Origin: Bacteroidetes bacterium UBA2234
Lineage (GTDB): Bacteria > Bacteroidota > Bacteroidia > NS11-12g > UBA955
Assembly: GCA_002347985.1 (NCBI GenBank)
Contig: DDYM01000026.1
Coordinates: forward strand, 16,100-29,107
Length of the DNA stretch: 13,008 nucleotides
Direction of reading: 5' to 3'
The notes below the pieces were generated by a model. The model had not been told where the DNA came from, searched no databases, and saw only the letters and a list, made by a program, of their open reading frames with translations. A program made the translations under genes and the position numbers. Below are positions 6,243 through 13,008 of this stretch, in pieces (positions within the stretch are counted from its first letter, which is position 1; every line of letters starts with the position of its first letter).

Positions 6243-7704
6243 TTTCAATCCTTTCTGTTACTAAACGAGAGCCGATAACAACTATGGGCAATCCTGTACC
6301 GGGGTGAGTACTGGCTCCAACGTAATATACGTTATTGAGCTTTTCGTCCTTGTTTGCTGGTCTCAACGCCCCGATTTGATTTAATCCGTGCGCCAAGCCT
6401 AAACCACTGCCCTTGTACAAGTTGAACATTTTTTGCCACTCGTTGGGTGTATAAACAACTTGTGTTAGAATATTGTTTTTAATATCAAATTTTACGCGTT
6501 TCCCTAGGTCATCGATAATCTCATCTACCAATTTATTGGCATCAGTCCAATCCGCCTTTACTCTCAAATCTGGAACTGGGCAAAGAATGAATAAATTCTC
6601 ACATCCTTCGGGCGCACAATCCGGATTGCTTTTGCTGGCTACGTTTACGTAATAGTAGGGTTTTTCGGGAGCCACTGTACTTCTGAAAATCGTATCGGCA
6701 TACCCCCTAAAGTTATCACCCAAGAAGTAATTGTGGTGATGGATGCCTGGGATCGTGCCTTTCACACCCAAGTAGATTGTAAAGGGCGCCAAAGTCCACT
6801 CCATTTTATCGAGTTTGTCTTCTGTATATTTCGCACGGTTCAAAAATTTACCGCGGAACCAAGCCGCATCCGCGTTGATCACAAAGAGGTCGGACTGATA
6901 AACATCGCCGGCGGCACTGGTTACTGAAACCATTTTACCACCTTGGTGCTGAACCGACATAATCTCTGTGTTATAAATCATTTTCACACCCTTTTTCTCG
7001 AGCAATCCCATGATCCCTTCCACGATTTTGTACATCCCCCCTTTTACGTTCCAATATCCATCGTGTTCCAACTCCGTATAATTCAAAAGATTGTAAACAC
7101 TGGGGGTATTAAAAGGCGTGGCACCCAAGAAGAAGGCCACCAAGGAGAAGATAATTTTCACTTCTTCGCTCTCAAAATGTCGTTCCAACTCCGCCCAAAA
7201 AGTCCTAAACATTTTTGGCAAATGCTTCATCGGGACGGTTGCCATACTCAATGCATACTGAACGATATTATCGAAGTTTCGCTTGATGATTTTATATTCA
7301 GTATCATGAAAAATCTGCTTTGCTCCTTTCAGATACCCTCTCACTTTCACCTCGAAATTGTCCTCAATTCCACGGAATTCATTGGCCAACTTATCCAAAT
7401 CCTTGTAAATCTGAAACACACGATCGCTACCCGCCATGTTCACCGTATACAAGGGATTCAATTCGTTCAGTTCAAATGGAATTGGCTCACCAATGGAATC
7501 GAACAGTTCCTTAAACTCATAACTCATCGAGAAAAACGAGGGACCTACATCAAACGTAAAACCGTCTTTTTTCAACACATGCAAACGTCCGCCCGGCAAT
7601 GCCTGCTTCTCTATGATTGTCACTTGATAGCCTTTGTAGCTCAAGCGAAGTGCGGTTGACAAGCCTCCTAGACCAGCCCCAACAACAATTACCGACTTAG
7701 TCAC
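6232..7704 (-). CDS. crtI: Phytoene desaturase (CrtI family)
   Basis: A 490-residue FAD-dependent carotenoid desaturase of standard CrtI length. The N-terminal dinucleotide-binding fold shows GAGLGG (9-14), an acidic residue at the end of the second strand (Glu32) and PGGR (37-40), followed by DGFTFDVGPSFFSM (47-60). The C-terminal family signature is GASTHPGTGLPIVVIGSRLV (461-480). It would convert phytoene to lycopene or a related product in the membrane, using FAD. Coupling with crtB supports phytoene desaturase, but the CrtD-like hydroxycarotenoid 3,4-desaturases share this fold, so that activity cannot be excluded. The start is GTG at 7704-7702: an in-frame stop lies five codons upstream with no ATG between. 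It overlaps the crtZ end by 8 bases and its own end overlaps crtB by 11, as in a tightly coupled operon. Confidence 0.9.
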   Translation of the reverse strand: MTKSVIVVGAGLGGLSTALRLSYKGYQVTIIEKQALPGGRLHVLKKDGFTFDVGPSFFSMSYEFKELFDSIGEPIPFELNELNPLYTVNMAGSDRVFQIYKDLDKLANEFRGIEDNFEVKVRGYLKGAKQIFHDTEYKIIKRNFDNIVQYALSMATVPMKHLPKMFRTFWAELERHFESEEVKIIFSLVAFFLGATPFNTPSVYNLLNYTELEHDGYWNVKGGMYKIVEGIMGLLEKKGVKMIYNTEIMSVQHQGGKMVSVTSAAGDVYQSDLFVINADAAWFRGKFLNRAKYTEDKLDKMEWTLAPFTIYLGVKGTIPGIHHHNYFLGDNFRGYADTIFRSTVAPEKPYYYVNVASKSNPDCAPEGCENLFILCPVPDLRVKADWTDANKLVDEIIDDLGKRVKFDIKNNILTQVVYTPNEWQKMFNLYKGSGLGLAHGLNQIGALRPANKDEKLNNVYYVGASTHPGTGLPIVVIGSRLVTERIENEH

Positions 7705-8143
7705 GACCGTATTTTGTTAAATATCTTTTTGGAACAAATAAAAATCCGAATGCCTCTGCACCTTCTTTGGTATGCACAGCATGATGCAAATGGTGGGTTT
7801 GTCGCATCGCCTTAAAATACCTCAACCGAGCACCTCTTAACCATTTAATTCTTTGGTGAACAAACACATCGTGCACCAAAAAATAAGCAACACCATACAA
7901 GGCAATCCCTAACCCCGCAAAAAATCTCCAATCATAGCTAGCGGCACCCAAAATAATCAACCATGCCGAAGGAATGGCAAACATGAAACCGAATAGATCA
8001 TTCAACTCTAACCGCCCTTTTCTAGGCTTGTGGTGACTCTCGTGCCAAACCCACATAAATCCATGCATCACGTACTTGTGGGAGAACCACGCAATAAATT
8101 CCATCAAAAAGAAAAAGAGTAAGAGAATTAAAATATTGGTCAT
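7697..8143 (-). CDS. crtZ: Beta-carotene hydroxylase (CrtZ, fatty acid hydroxylase superfamily)
   Basis: A 148-residue membrane di-iron hydroxylase. The conserved histidine boxes are HKYVMH (22-27), HESHH (34-38), HDVFVH (91-96) and HHLHH (117-121), the set that binds two irons in CrtZ. Hydrophobic segments are about 3-21, 51-70 and 76-91. It would add 3-hydroxyl groups to beta-ionone rings, giving zeaxanthin-type or monocyclic 3-hydroxy products. Length is typical of the short bacterial form. It is the first gene of crtZ-crtI-crtB; its stop overlaps the crtI start. The 140-base gap to the upstream beta-barrel gene holds a weak hairpin but no convincing housekeeping promoter. Its substrate requires a lycopene cyclase, which must be encoded elsewhere. 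Confidence 0.93.
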   Translation of the reverse strand: MTNILILLLFFFLMEFIAWFSHKYVMHGFMWVWHESHHKPRKGRLELNDLFGFMFAIPSAWLIILGAASYDWRFFAGLGIALYGVAYFLVHDVFVHQRIKWLRGARLRYFKAMRQTHHLHHAVHTKEGAEAFGFLFVPKRYLTKYGRD

Positions 8144-8203
8144 TTTGTTTAATCTTTTTATAAAACACTTCTACGCGCAAATGGTTTTCGTGACTTTTAC
8201 ATT

Positions 8204-8227
8204 TTTTAAAAATCGTTAAGCCACGAT
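8204..8227 (-). terminator. Weak hairpin between the beta-barrel gene and crtZ
   Basis: On the minus strand ATCGT (8227-8223) pairs with ACGAT (8216-8212) over a 6-base loop, followed by TTTTAAAAAA. The 5-bp stem is weak. If it works, it ends the upstream transcript and makes the crt operon separate. Confidence 0.3.
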
Positions 8228-8283
8228 ATAAAACTCAATTCACAGGTAGGTATTTCACCCGCAGACCAAGAAAGAAATCGGAA

Positions 8284-9453
8284 TTAATGACCCAGGATAC
8301 TTTTTACTTCTGGGGCAGACAATCGATAGGTAATGCCAAAAGAAATCAAATAATCTGCGAAAGCTGCATCGCCATTGCGAGCAACACCTGAAGCGTCTTC
8401 AATTTGTTTATCTGTAACGCTCTGGCTTCTCATTCGATACATAGCAATTGGAACATTTAAATTATAAGTAGTCTTCCCTTTCATATAGGTAACACCGGGT
8501 TCCGCCGATACAATGTAACCAGGCCTGCGAAATCCCAAACTCTCGCCAATGATATCTCTTACCGGAATCCCCTCGATGCGTGCTCCCCAAGAAAACGATA
8601 GCCCATGCATTCGACTTTGAGACAACACACCCAGTCGCGCCGCATATTGATCGGGCACCGAACACATATATTCATTGTTATACACTTTCCCGTTCACCGT
8701 AGCACTGCGATTGGTTAATGTCCCATTTACACCGCGAGGGTTGAATAAATAATACGCATTGCCGTATATAAACAACCCTTCATTCACTTCCCAAAACCCC
8801 TGCATATCTATAATCAAACCCAAACCACCATCGCCCAATTGTATGCTCTGATCTACCGGACGATACAAGGTTTTTCTTGACGACAACCCTGTCTGAGCAT
8901 CCGTAACCAAAATATTATAAAAACTGTCCTTTACATTCCAATTTCCTGTTGGCAATTTCAAGGCAGCACCTACGGACATGTTTCTTTTGGTATGACTGGC
9001 TGGGTTCCACAACCATCGAGATGCGCCAATTCTAGCATCACCCAAACCAGCAGATGTAGAAGTTTTACGAACCCCGGCAAAGGTTGGCGTTTGTCCGCCA
9101 TGTTCATAATAACTCGACCGATCTGTGTAACTCAAAGGCACGCCGATGTTCATTTGCCAGCGGGTATTCAATCCGTAAGAAGCCGACAACTCCAAAGTAT
9201 TTGAGTAATTGATAACTTGATTTTGTTTTACCAGTCGATCAAATTGTTCTTGATCCCCTTTAAAATGTCGGAACGATTTAAAATACCGATAATTTGTACC
9301 CACCTGCCATTGTCCAGGAACGAGAGCCAAACCTGAACCTCCGGCTACGCCACAACCCCCAAAGCCCCGGATGGCGACACAACCCTGAGCATCAACTTCT
9401 TGGAGTGACAAAAGAGCCAAACAAGCGGCGATTATGGTAAAAAATCTTTTCAT
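8284..9453 (-). CDS. Outer-membrane beta-barrel-like protein of unknown function
   Basis: A 389-residue exported protein. It has a signal peptide (MKRF, hydrophobic core to about residue 18, likely cleavage after DA at 22). The mature start carries GCVAIRGFGGCG (24-35), with two Cys ten residues apart. The rest alternates polar and hydrophobic/aromatic residues as in beta-barrels (WQVGTNYRYFKSFRHF 49-64, then repeated strands), with SSYYEHGG, VDQSIQLGDGG and GFRRPGYIVSAEPGVTY segments and a final strand about 368-379 (YLISFGITYRL). From memory these blocks recur in a conserved Bacteroidota protein family annotated as hypothetical or transporter, resembling the Phenol_MetA_deg type of barrel; this was not checked by search. 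It is encoded 140 bases upstream of crtZ in the same direction, divergent from murB. A role tied to carotenoids is unproven. Confidence 0.8.
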   Translation of the reverse strand: MKRFFTIIAACLALLSLQEVDAQGCVAIRGFGGCGVAGGSGLALVPGQWQVGTNYRYFKSFRHFKGDQEQFDRLVKQNQVINYSNTLELSASYGLNTRWQMNIGVPLSYTDRSSYYEHGGQTPTFAGVRKTSTSAGLGDARIGASRWLWNPASHTKRNMSVGAALKLPTGNWNVKDSFYNILVTDAQTGLSSRKTLYRPVDQSIQLGDGGLGLIIDMQGFWEVNEGLFIYGNAYYLFNPRGVNGTLTNRSATVNGKVYNNEYMCSVPDQYAARLGVLSQSRMHGLSFSWGARIEGIPVRDIIGESLGFRRPGYIVSAEPGVTYMKGKTTYNLNVPIAMYRMRSQSVTDKQIEDASGVARNGDAAFADYLISFGITYRLSAPEVKSILGH

Positions 9454-9470
9454 AATAAAGAAACGCTATG

Positions 9471-9478
9471 CAATTATA
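9471..9478 (-). promoter_or_regulatory. Possible -7 box of the beta-barrel gene
   Basis: TATAATTG on the minus strand (9478-9471) is one mismatch from TAnnTTTG, 17 bases before the ATG. No TTTG is seen at the expected upstream distance, so this is tentative. Confidence 0.3.
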
Positions 9479-9493
9479 GGTTACAGATGTTAC

Positions 9494-9522
9494 TTTGCAT
9501 GTGGAAGACCGACTAAATTTTG
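9494..9522 (+). promoter_or_regulatory. Possible murB promoter
   Basis: TTTG (9494-9497) and TAAATTTTG (9514-9522) resemble the two Bacteroidota promoter boxes, but the downstream box has one extra base and the spacing is 16, shorter than usual. It is the best candidate in the 92-base divergent gap. Confidence 0.25.
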
Positions 9523-9545
9523 TTGGGTTACCTGTTTAAACCACC

Positions 9546-10562
9546 ATGTTGATTCAAAAAAATTGCTCTTTAACGAAATTTAACACCTTTGGATTTGAAG
9601 TTACGGCCAATGAACTCATTGCCATTAGCAGCATTGAACAGCTCCAAGAGTTATTTGCTGAAAATGCACTCATTCGAGACGATATTGGGATTTTAGGCGG
9701 CGGAAGCAACATTACTTTTACCCAGAACTTTGGGGGGTTGCTATTAAAAAATGAAATCATGGGCAAGAGAATCGTCCATGAAACAGAGCACGAAGCAATC
9801 ATGGCTTTTGGCGGTGGAGAATCCTGGCATGGTGCCGTACTACATGCGCTTTCACTGAATCTCGGCGGAATAGAAAATCTGAGTCTAATTCCAGGAACGG
9901 TAGGCGCTTCACCGATTCAGAATATCGGGGCCTATGGCGTTGAGTTGAAAGATGTATTTCATTCCCTTTCTGCTTTTCACATGCCTACGGGTGAAATTCA
10001 CGATTTCTATGCTGAAGACTGCAAATTCGGGTATCGCGACAGCATTTTCAAAAGGGAGAAAAAAGGACAATATTTCATTACCAATGTTCAACTCCGGCTG
10101 AGTAAAAATGCGGAGATAAAAACCCAGTATGGGGATATTCAAGCCACACTAGAGGGTTGGGGTATTTCAACGCCCACGATTCACGATATTTCTAAGGCAG
10201 TCATTTTTATTCGAGAAAGCAAATTGCCCAACCCTGCAGAAATAGGCAATTGCGGGAGTTTTTTCAAAAACCCTGTAGTGAGCGATGCGATCATTCCGGA
10301 GCTCAAGCTGAAGTACCCAGATTTGAGAACTTTTCCGGCCGACGCCGGGATGACCAAAGTGCCTGCGGGATGGTTAATTGAAAAGGCCGGATGGAAAGGA
10401 TATCGGCGAGGTGATGTGGGCGTGCATGCCAAACAGGCTTTGGTTTTGGTAAACTACGGCAAGGGCAACGGCACGGAAATTATCCACTTAGCGCATGAGA
10501 TTCAAGCAGATATCTTATCCAAATTTGGTATCGCGCTAGAGATGGAAGTCAACGCTTGGTAA
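9546..10562 (+). CDS. murB: UDP-N-acetylenolpyruvoylglucosamine reductase (MurB)
   Basis: A 338-residue flavoenzyme of the E. coli type I MurB class. It reduces UDP-GlcNAc-enolpyruvate to UDP-MurNAc with NADPH and FAD in the cytoplasm, an essential step of peptidoglycan synthesis. Motifs seen: NTFGF (13-17), FAD-binding ILGGGSN (49-55), GIENLSLIPGTVGASPIQNIGAYG (108-131), YRDSIFK (163-169) with the active-site Arg164, NCGSFFKNP (235-243) with the proton-donating Ser238, PAGWLIEKAGWKG (273-285) and Glu334 near the C-terminus, the counterpart of E. coli Glu325. All catalytic residues are present. The ATG at 9546 sits directly before the NTFGF block, as expected. It is followed 42 bases later by the secreted-protein gene on the same strand. 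Confidence 0.97.
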   Translation: MLIQKNCSLTKFNTFGFEVTANELIAISSIEQLQELFAENALIRDDIGILGGGSNITFTQNFGGLLLKNEIMGKRIVHETEHEAIMAFGGGESWHGAVLHALSLNLGGIENLSLIPGTVGASPIQNIGAYGVELKDVFHSLSAFHMPTGEIHDFYAEDCKFGYRDSIFKREKKGQYFITNVQLRLSKNAEIKTQYGDIQATLEGWGISTPTIHDISKAVIFIRESKLPNPAEIGNCGSFFKNPVVSDAIIPELKLKYPDLRTFPADAGMTKVPAGWLIEKAGWKGYRRGDVGVHAKQALVLVNYGKGNGTEIIHLAHEIQADILSKFGIALEMEVNAW

Positions 10563-10586
10563 GGCGGATTGGCTCTTTGAATTTTG
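10555..10586 (+). promoter_or_regulatory. Possible promoter of the T9SS-secreted protein gene
   Basis: CTTG (10555-10558), 20 bases, GAATTTTG (10579-10586): each box has one mismatch from TTTG / TAnnTTTG. It overlaps the murB stop codon and would start transcription near 10591, 14 bases before the ATG. Read-through from murB is equally possible. Confidence 0.25.
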
Positions 10587-10604
10587 TGGTGTAAATTGCA
10601 CCCA

Positions 10605-12647
10605 ATGAAATCCATTTTTACCCTGGTTTTTTCTTTCTTCTTTGGCATGTCGGCTTGGGCCCAACAAGGCAATTCCGATGCAAAAAAAATGTCACCAATT
10701 GAAGGGACTTGCGATGTGATTCGCGATATAAAAACGCCATTATCACACGTTTTCGACCCTTCTACTTCCCCAAATATTTGGATGATGCCCACGGATGAAG
10801 AAGCAGAAATGCCTTTACCTGGAGGAATCAATGAACAACTCAGACGTGAAATTGATGCGGCTCGCTCCGCTCGCCGCCATACCAACAACATTCAAAACCG
10901 AGGTATCATTCACGATCTACCCACCCCGCCAAATTCCATCATCACCCAACCCCAACGCGGTACTGAGGTTCCGCCTGGCGGCGGAACCCCCAACGACAAT
11001 CATATCGCCGTGGGAAACGACGGAAAAATAGTCTCCGTAATGAATACCGTTATCCGCGTTCACAATGATACCGGGAAAATTATCAAAGCCTTCACGCTCG
11101 ACTACTTCGCCAACAACCCCAATATCAAAAAAGACCCCATCCCTACCATGAATCGGACCTACGATCCGAGAGTCATGTACGACCCCTTTAAAGACCGCTA
11201 CATCGTTGTCTTCATGCACGGAACCACCGATAAAAATAGTTTTATCATCGTGGGATTTTCAACCACAAACGACCCTGCCAAACCTTGGAATGTATACAAA
11301 ATACCAGGTACCCCCATCCAAGATTCCGTCTGGAGCGACTACCCCATCGTTTCTCAAACCAAAGAAGATATGTTCTTCACTGTGAACCTTTTACACAACG
11401 GAAGCAGCTGGGAAGAAGGTTTCGTGGAAGCCGTTATCTGGCAACTCAATAAAGAAGACGGTTTCAACGGCGATACCATGCACAAAAACTTCTTTCACAA
11501 TATCAAATACAACGGCGTTTCCATTTGGAGCATCTGCGCAATTCAAAATGGCCCGATGCCAGAGGGGGTCGACAACTATTTCATGAGCGTTAGACCTTAT
11601 GCCAAAGAAAACGACACCCTTTTTGTTCATCGGATCACAAACACCCTCAGAAGTGGCCAAGCCAATTATGAATTGGGGGTGCTCAAAAGTCCTTTGAAAT
11701 ATGGTTTTCCCTCCAGTGCCTTACAACCCGACACCAACTTTTTGCTCAGAACCAATGACGCCAGAATTTTGAGCGGCGTTCGCATCGGCACACAACTTCA
11801 TTACTTCCAAAATTGCATGAATTTTAAAACGATGCAAGCCCACATCATGCACGGCAGCATCTATAATCTCACTTTGCCCAGCGGCGGCACGAGAATGGGA
11901 ATTGCATTTTGGAATCAAGGCGGTGCCGTCACCAAAGCGCAACTCTTCACCAATGATAGTCTTGACTTTGGTTACCCCGCCGTTGCAGCCGCAGGCGAAG
12001 CACCCTCCTCTGAATTGTCATCCCAAGACCCTTCCATGATCGTTACCACTGTCTATTCTGGAGCCAAACATTTCCCCGGAACAGGCACCTTTTACATCAA
12101 TCGATACGGTGAATTCAGCGATTATCAAATCCTTAAAAAGGGACAATCCATCATCAACTACACCTACATCAAACCCAAAGAACAGCGCTGGGGCGATTAT
12201 GAAGGAATTCAAGCCAAATTCAACGAAAAAGGCATCTTTTACCTCGTTGGATCATGGGGCAAAGGCAACAACATGAACGCCTACATCGCCCGAGTGAAAA
12301 TCAAAGATACCGTGGCCCAAAATCCGATTTCAACAATTAGGGTGTTTCCTGTACCTACAACTGAGAACCTCAATGTAGAAATCCAAGTCAATTCCGAATC
12401 CACCATCAACGGACAAGTGTTCAATCTAAACGGACAAAGTGTAGGCATAGAATCGGGTCTCAATGCAGATCAAGGCGCAACCGAAGACCGCAGTCGTTTC
12501 ACTATCCATGTTGAACCCGGCACCCACCGATACGCCCTTCACACCCATGGATTGGCCAAAGGCGTTTACATCGTTACACTTCAACTAACCGAAGGCAATT
12601 GGAATTTCAACTCCGATACCCAGTCGTTCAAATTCATCGTTCAATAA
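10605..12647 (+). CDS. Secreted protein with T9SS C-terminal sorting domain, function unknown
   Basis: From the ATG at 10605 the protein has 680 residues. This start opens directly on a signal peptide (MKS, hydrophobic core, cleavage after AWA at about residue 19); the open frame extends 7 codons upstream to a TTG that would bury the signal. The central region (about 120-560) has blocks such as DNHIAVGNDGKIVSVMNT (about 130-147) and YDPRVMYDPFKDRYIVVF (about 186-203), reminiscent of beta-propeller-like extracellular proteins. The final ~105 residues start with IRVFPVPTTENLNVEI and end in FKFIV, a type A T9SS sorting domain: the protein would cross the outer membrane through the Por system and be anchored or released. 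No catalytic motif was recognised. It lies between murB and truB on the same strand, which says little about its job. Confidence 0.85.
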   Translation: MKSIFTLVFSFFFGMSAWAQQGNSDAKKMSPIEGTCDVIRDIKTPLSHVFDPSTSPNIWMMPTDEEAEMPLPGGINEQLRREIDAARSARRHTNNIQNRGIIHDLPTPPNSIITQPQRGTEVPPGGGTPNDNHIAVGNDGKIVSVMNTVIRVHNDTGKIIKAFTLDYFANNPNIKKDPIPTMNRTYDPRVMYDPFKDRYIVVFMHGTTDKNSFIIVGFSTTNDPAKPWNVYKIPGTPIQDSVWSDYPIVSQTKEDMFFTVNLLHNGSSWEEGFVEAVIWQLNKEDGFNGDTMHKNFFHNIKYNGVSIWSICAIQNGPMPEGVDNYFMSVRPYAKENDTLFVHRITNTLRSGQANYELGVLKSPLKYGFPSSALQPDTNFLLRTNDARILSGVRIGTQLHYFQNCMNFKTMQAHIMHGSIYNLTLPSGGTRMGIAFWNQGGAVTKAQLFTNDSLDFGYPAVAAAGEAPSSELSSQDPSMIVTTVYSGAKHFPGTGTFYINRYGEFSDYQILKKGQSIINYTYIKPKEQRWGDYEGIQAKFNEKGIFYLVGSWGKGNNMNAYIARVKIKDTVAQNPISTIRVFPVPTTENLNVEIQVNSESTINGQVFNLNGQSVGIESGLNADQGATEDRSRFTIHVEPGTHRYALHTHGLAKGVYIVTLQLTEGNWNFNSDTQSFKFIVQ

Positions 12648-12706
12648 GCACTTTGTAGCAATACGATCGCTCCGCAAAGTTTCTACCCATTCCCAATCAA
12701 ACCACC

Positions 12707-13008
12707 TTGGAAAATCTCAATCCCAATGCCCGCGCCAAAGGCGAAATCATCCTCATTAACAAACCCTATGGATGGTCGTCATTCCAAGCGGTGAAAAAAA
12801 TAAAATATGTCACCAAAGCCAAAAAAGTGGGGCATGCAGGCACTTTGGACCCACTGGCGAGTGGATTGCTGATTATTTGCACTGAACAACAAACCAAAGG
12901 AATTCAAGCCATTCAAGACGCCGACAAAGAATATGAGGGCACCTTGGTTTTGGGAGCCACCACCCCGAGTTATGATATGGAAACCGAGCCCAATGCGCAT
13001 TTTCCAAC
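12707..13008 (+). CDS. truB: tRNA pseudouridine-55 synthase TruB (5' part)
   Basis: The frame is cut by the right edge after about 100 codons. It shows the TruB N-terminal core: ILINKPYGWSSFQAVKKI, then KVGHAGTLDPLASGLLIICT with the catalytic Asp (codon 12848-12850), and the later LGATTPSYDMETEP block. The enzyme makes pseudouridine 55 in the T-loop of tRNAs. The start is unusual: from the in-frame stop at 12656-12658 to the core there is no ATG or GTG in this frame; the TTG at 12707 is the only conventional start and gives a short N-terminus (MENLNPNARAKGE) before the core. The gap to the upstream secreted-protein gene is 59 bases, and the two may share a transcript. Identity is firm; the start is provisional. 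Confidence 0.9.
   Translation, partial: MENLNPNARAKGEIILINKPYGWSSFQAVKKIKYVTKAKKVGHAGTLDPLASGLLIICTEQQTKGIQAIQDADKEYEGTLVLGATTPSYDMETEPNAHFP

Noticed and set aside
6243..6248. Extension of crtB by two codons to a TTG at 6248.
   Set aside because: The ATG at 6242 is a stronger start and fits the usual CrtB N-terminus; only the longest-ORF rule favours TTG.
6943..7659. A long open frame (238 codons) antisense to crtI.
   Set aside because: It lies wholly opposite a gene with complete CrtI motifs, has a composition typical of a reverse-frame shadow and no recognisable domain.
10584..10604. Extension of the T9SS protein to a TTG at 10584.
   Set aside because: It would add seven residues ahead of a proper signal peptide; the ATG at 10605 is far better.
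12779..13000. A 73-codon minus-strand frame at the right edge.
   Set aside because: It is the complement of the TruB core, which has clear catalytic motifs on the + strand.

Overview
This window looks like chromosomal DNA from a member of the Bacteroidota. The evidence is several promoters of the Bacteroidota type (TTTG, about 19-20 bases, TAnnTTTG), the absence of clear Shine-Dalgarno sites, a lipoprotein with a Bacteroidota-style lipobox, a secreted protein with a C-terminal type IX secretion (T9SS) sorting domain, and protein sequences that read like Flavobacteriales/Cryomorphaceae-type homologues. The order is a guess; the phylum is well supported. No mobile element, CRISPR array, tRNA, rRNA or integration scar was seen.

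Layout. Bases 1-75 hold the first 25 codons of a lipoprotein gene leaving the window on the left, with a textbook promoter. Bases 134-568 are AT-rich noncoding DNA with short repeats and a dyad, in front of cruF (carotenoid 1',2'-hydratase family, + strand). cruF converges with a long-chain acyl-CoA synthetase gene (- strand), which is followed upstream by an Nfu-type Fe-S scaffold gene (- strand). radA (DNA repair, + strand) diverges from nfu and runs tail-to-tail into a tightly overlapping carotenoid operon crtZ-crtI-crtB (- strand). Upstream of crtZ on the same strand is an outer-membrane beta-barrel-like protein of unknown function. Divergent from it, the + strand carries murB (cell wall precursor synthesis), a 681-residue T9SS-secreted protein of unknown function, and the 5' part of truB (tRNA pseudouridine-55 synthase), which runs off the right edge.

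How the genes work together. CrtB makes phytoene, the CrtI-family enzyme desaturates it, CruF hydrates an acyclic psi end, and CrtZ hydroxylates a beta-ring. This combination fits a monocyclic hydroxylated carotenoid of the saproxanthin/flexixanthin type, but a lycopene cyclase, which CrtZ needs for its substrate, is not in the window. The carotenoid genes sit in two blocks about 4.2 kb apart, separated by housekeeping genes. Neither block has a convincing housekeeping promoter, whereas the lipoprotein, acyl-CoA synthetase and radA genes do, and nfu has at least a perfect -7 box. That hints at separate, possibly inducible, control of pigment synthesis.

Nothing here looks like an undescribed defence or mobile system. 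The least understood parts are the beta-barrel protein beside the crt operon, the T9SS-secreted protein, and the repeat-bearing region upstream of cruF. Three start codons needed correction or comment: crtI starts at GTG, crtB most likely at an ATG six bases inside the longest ORF, and truB has no in-frame ATG or GTG and probably starts at TTG.
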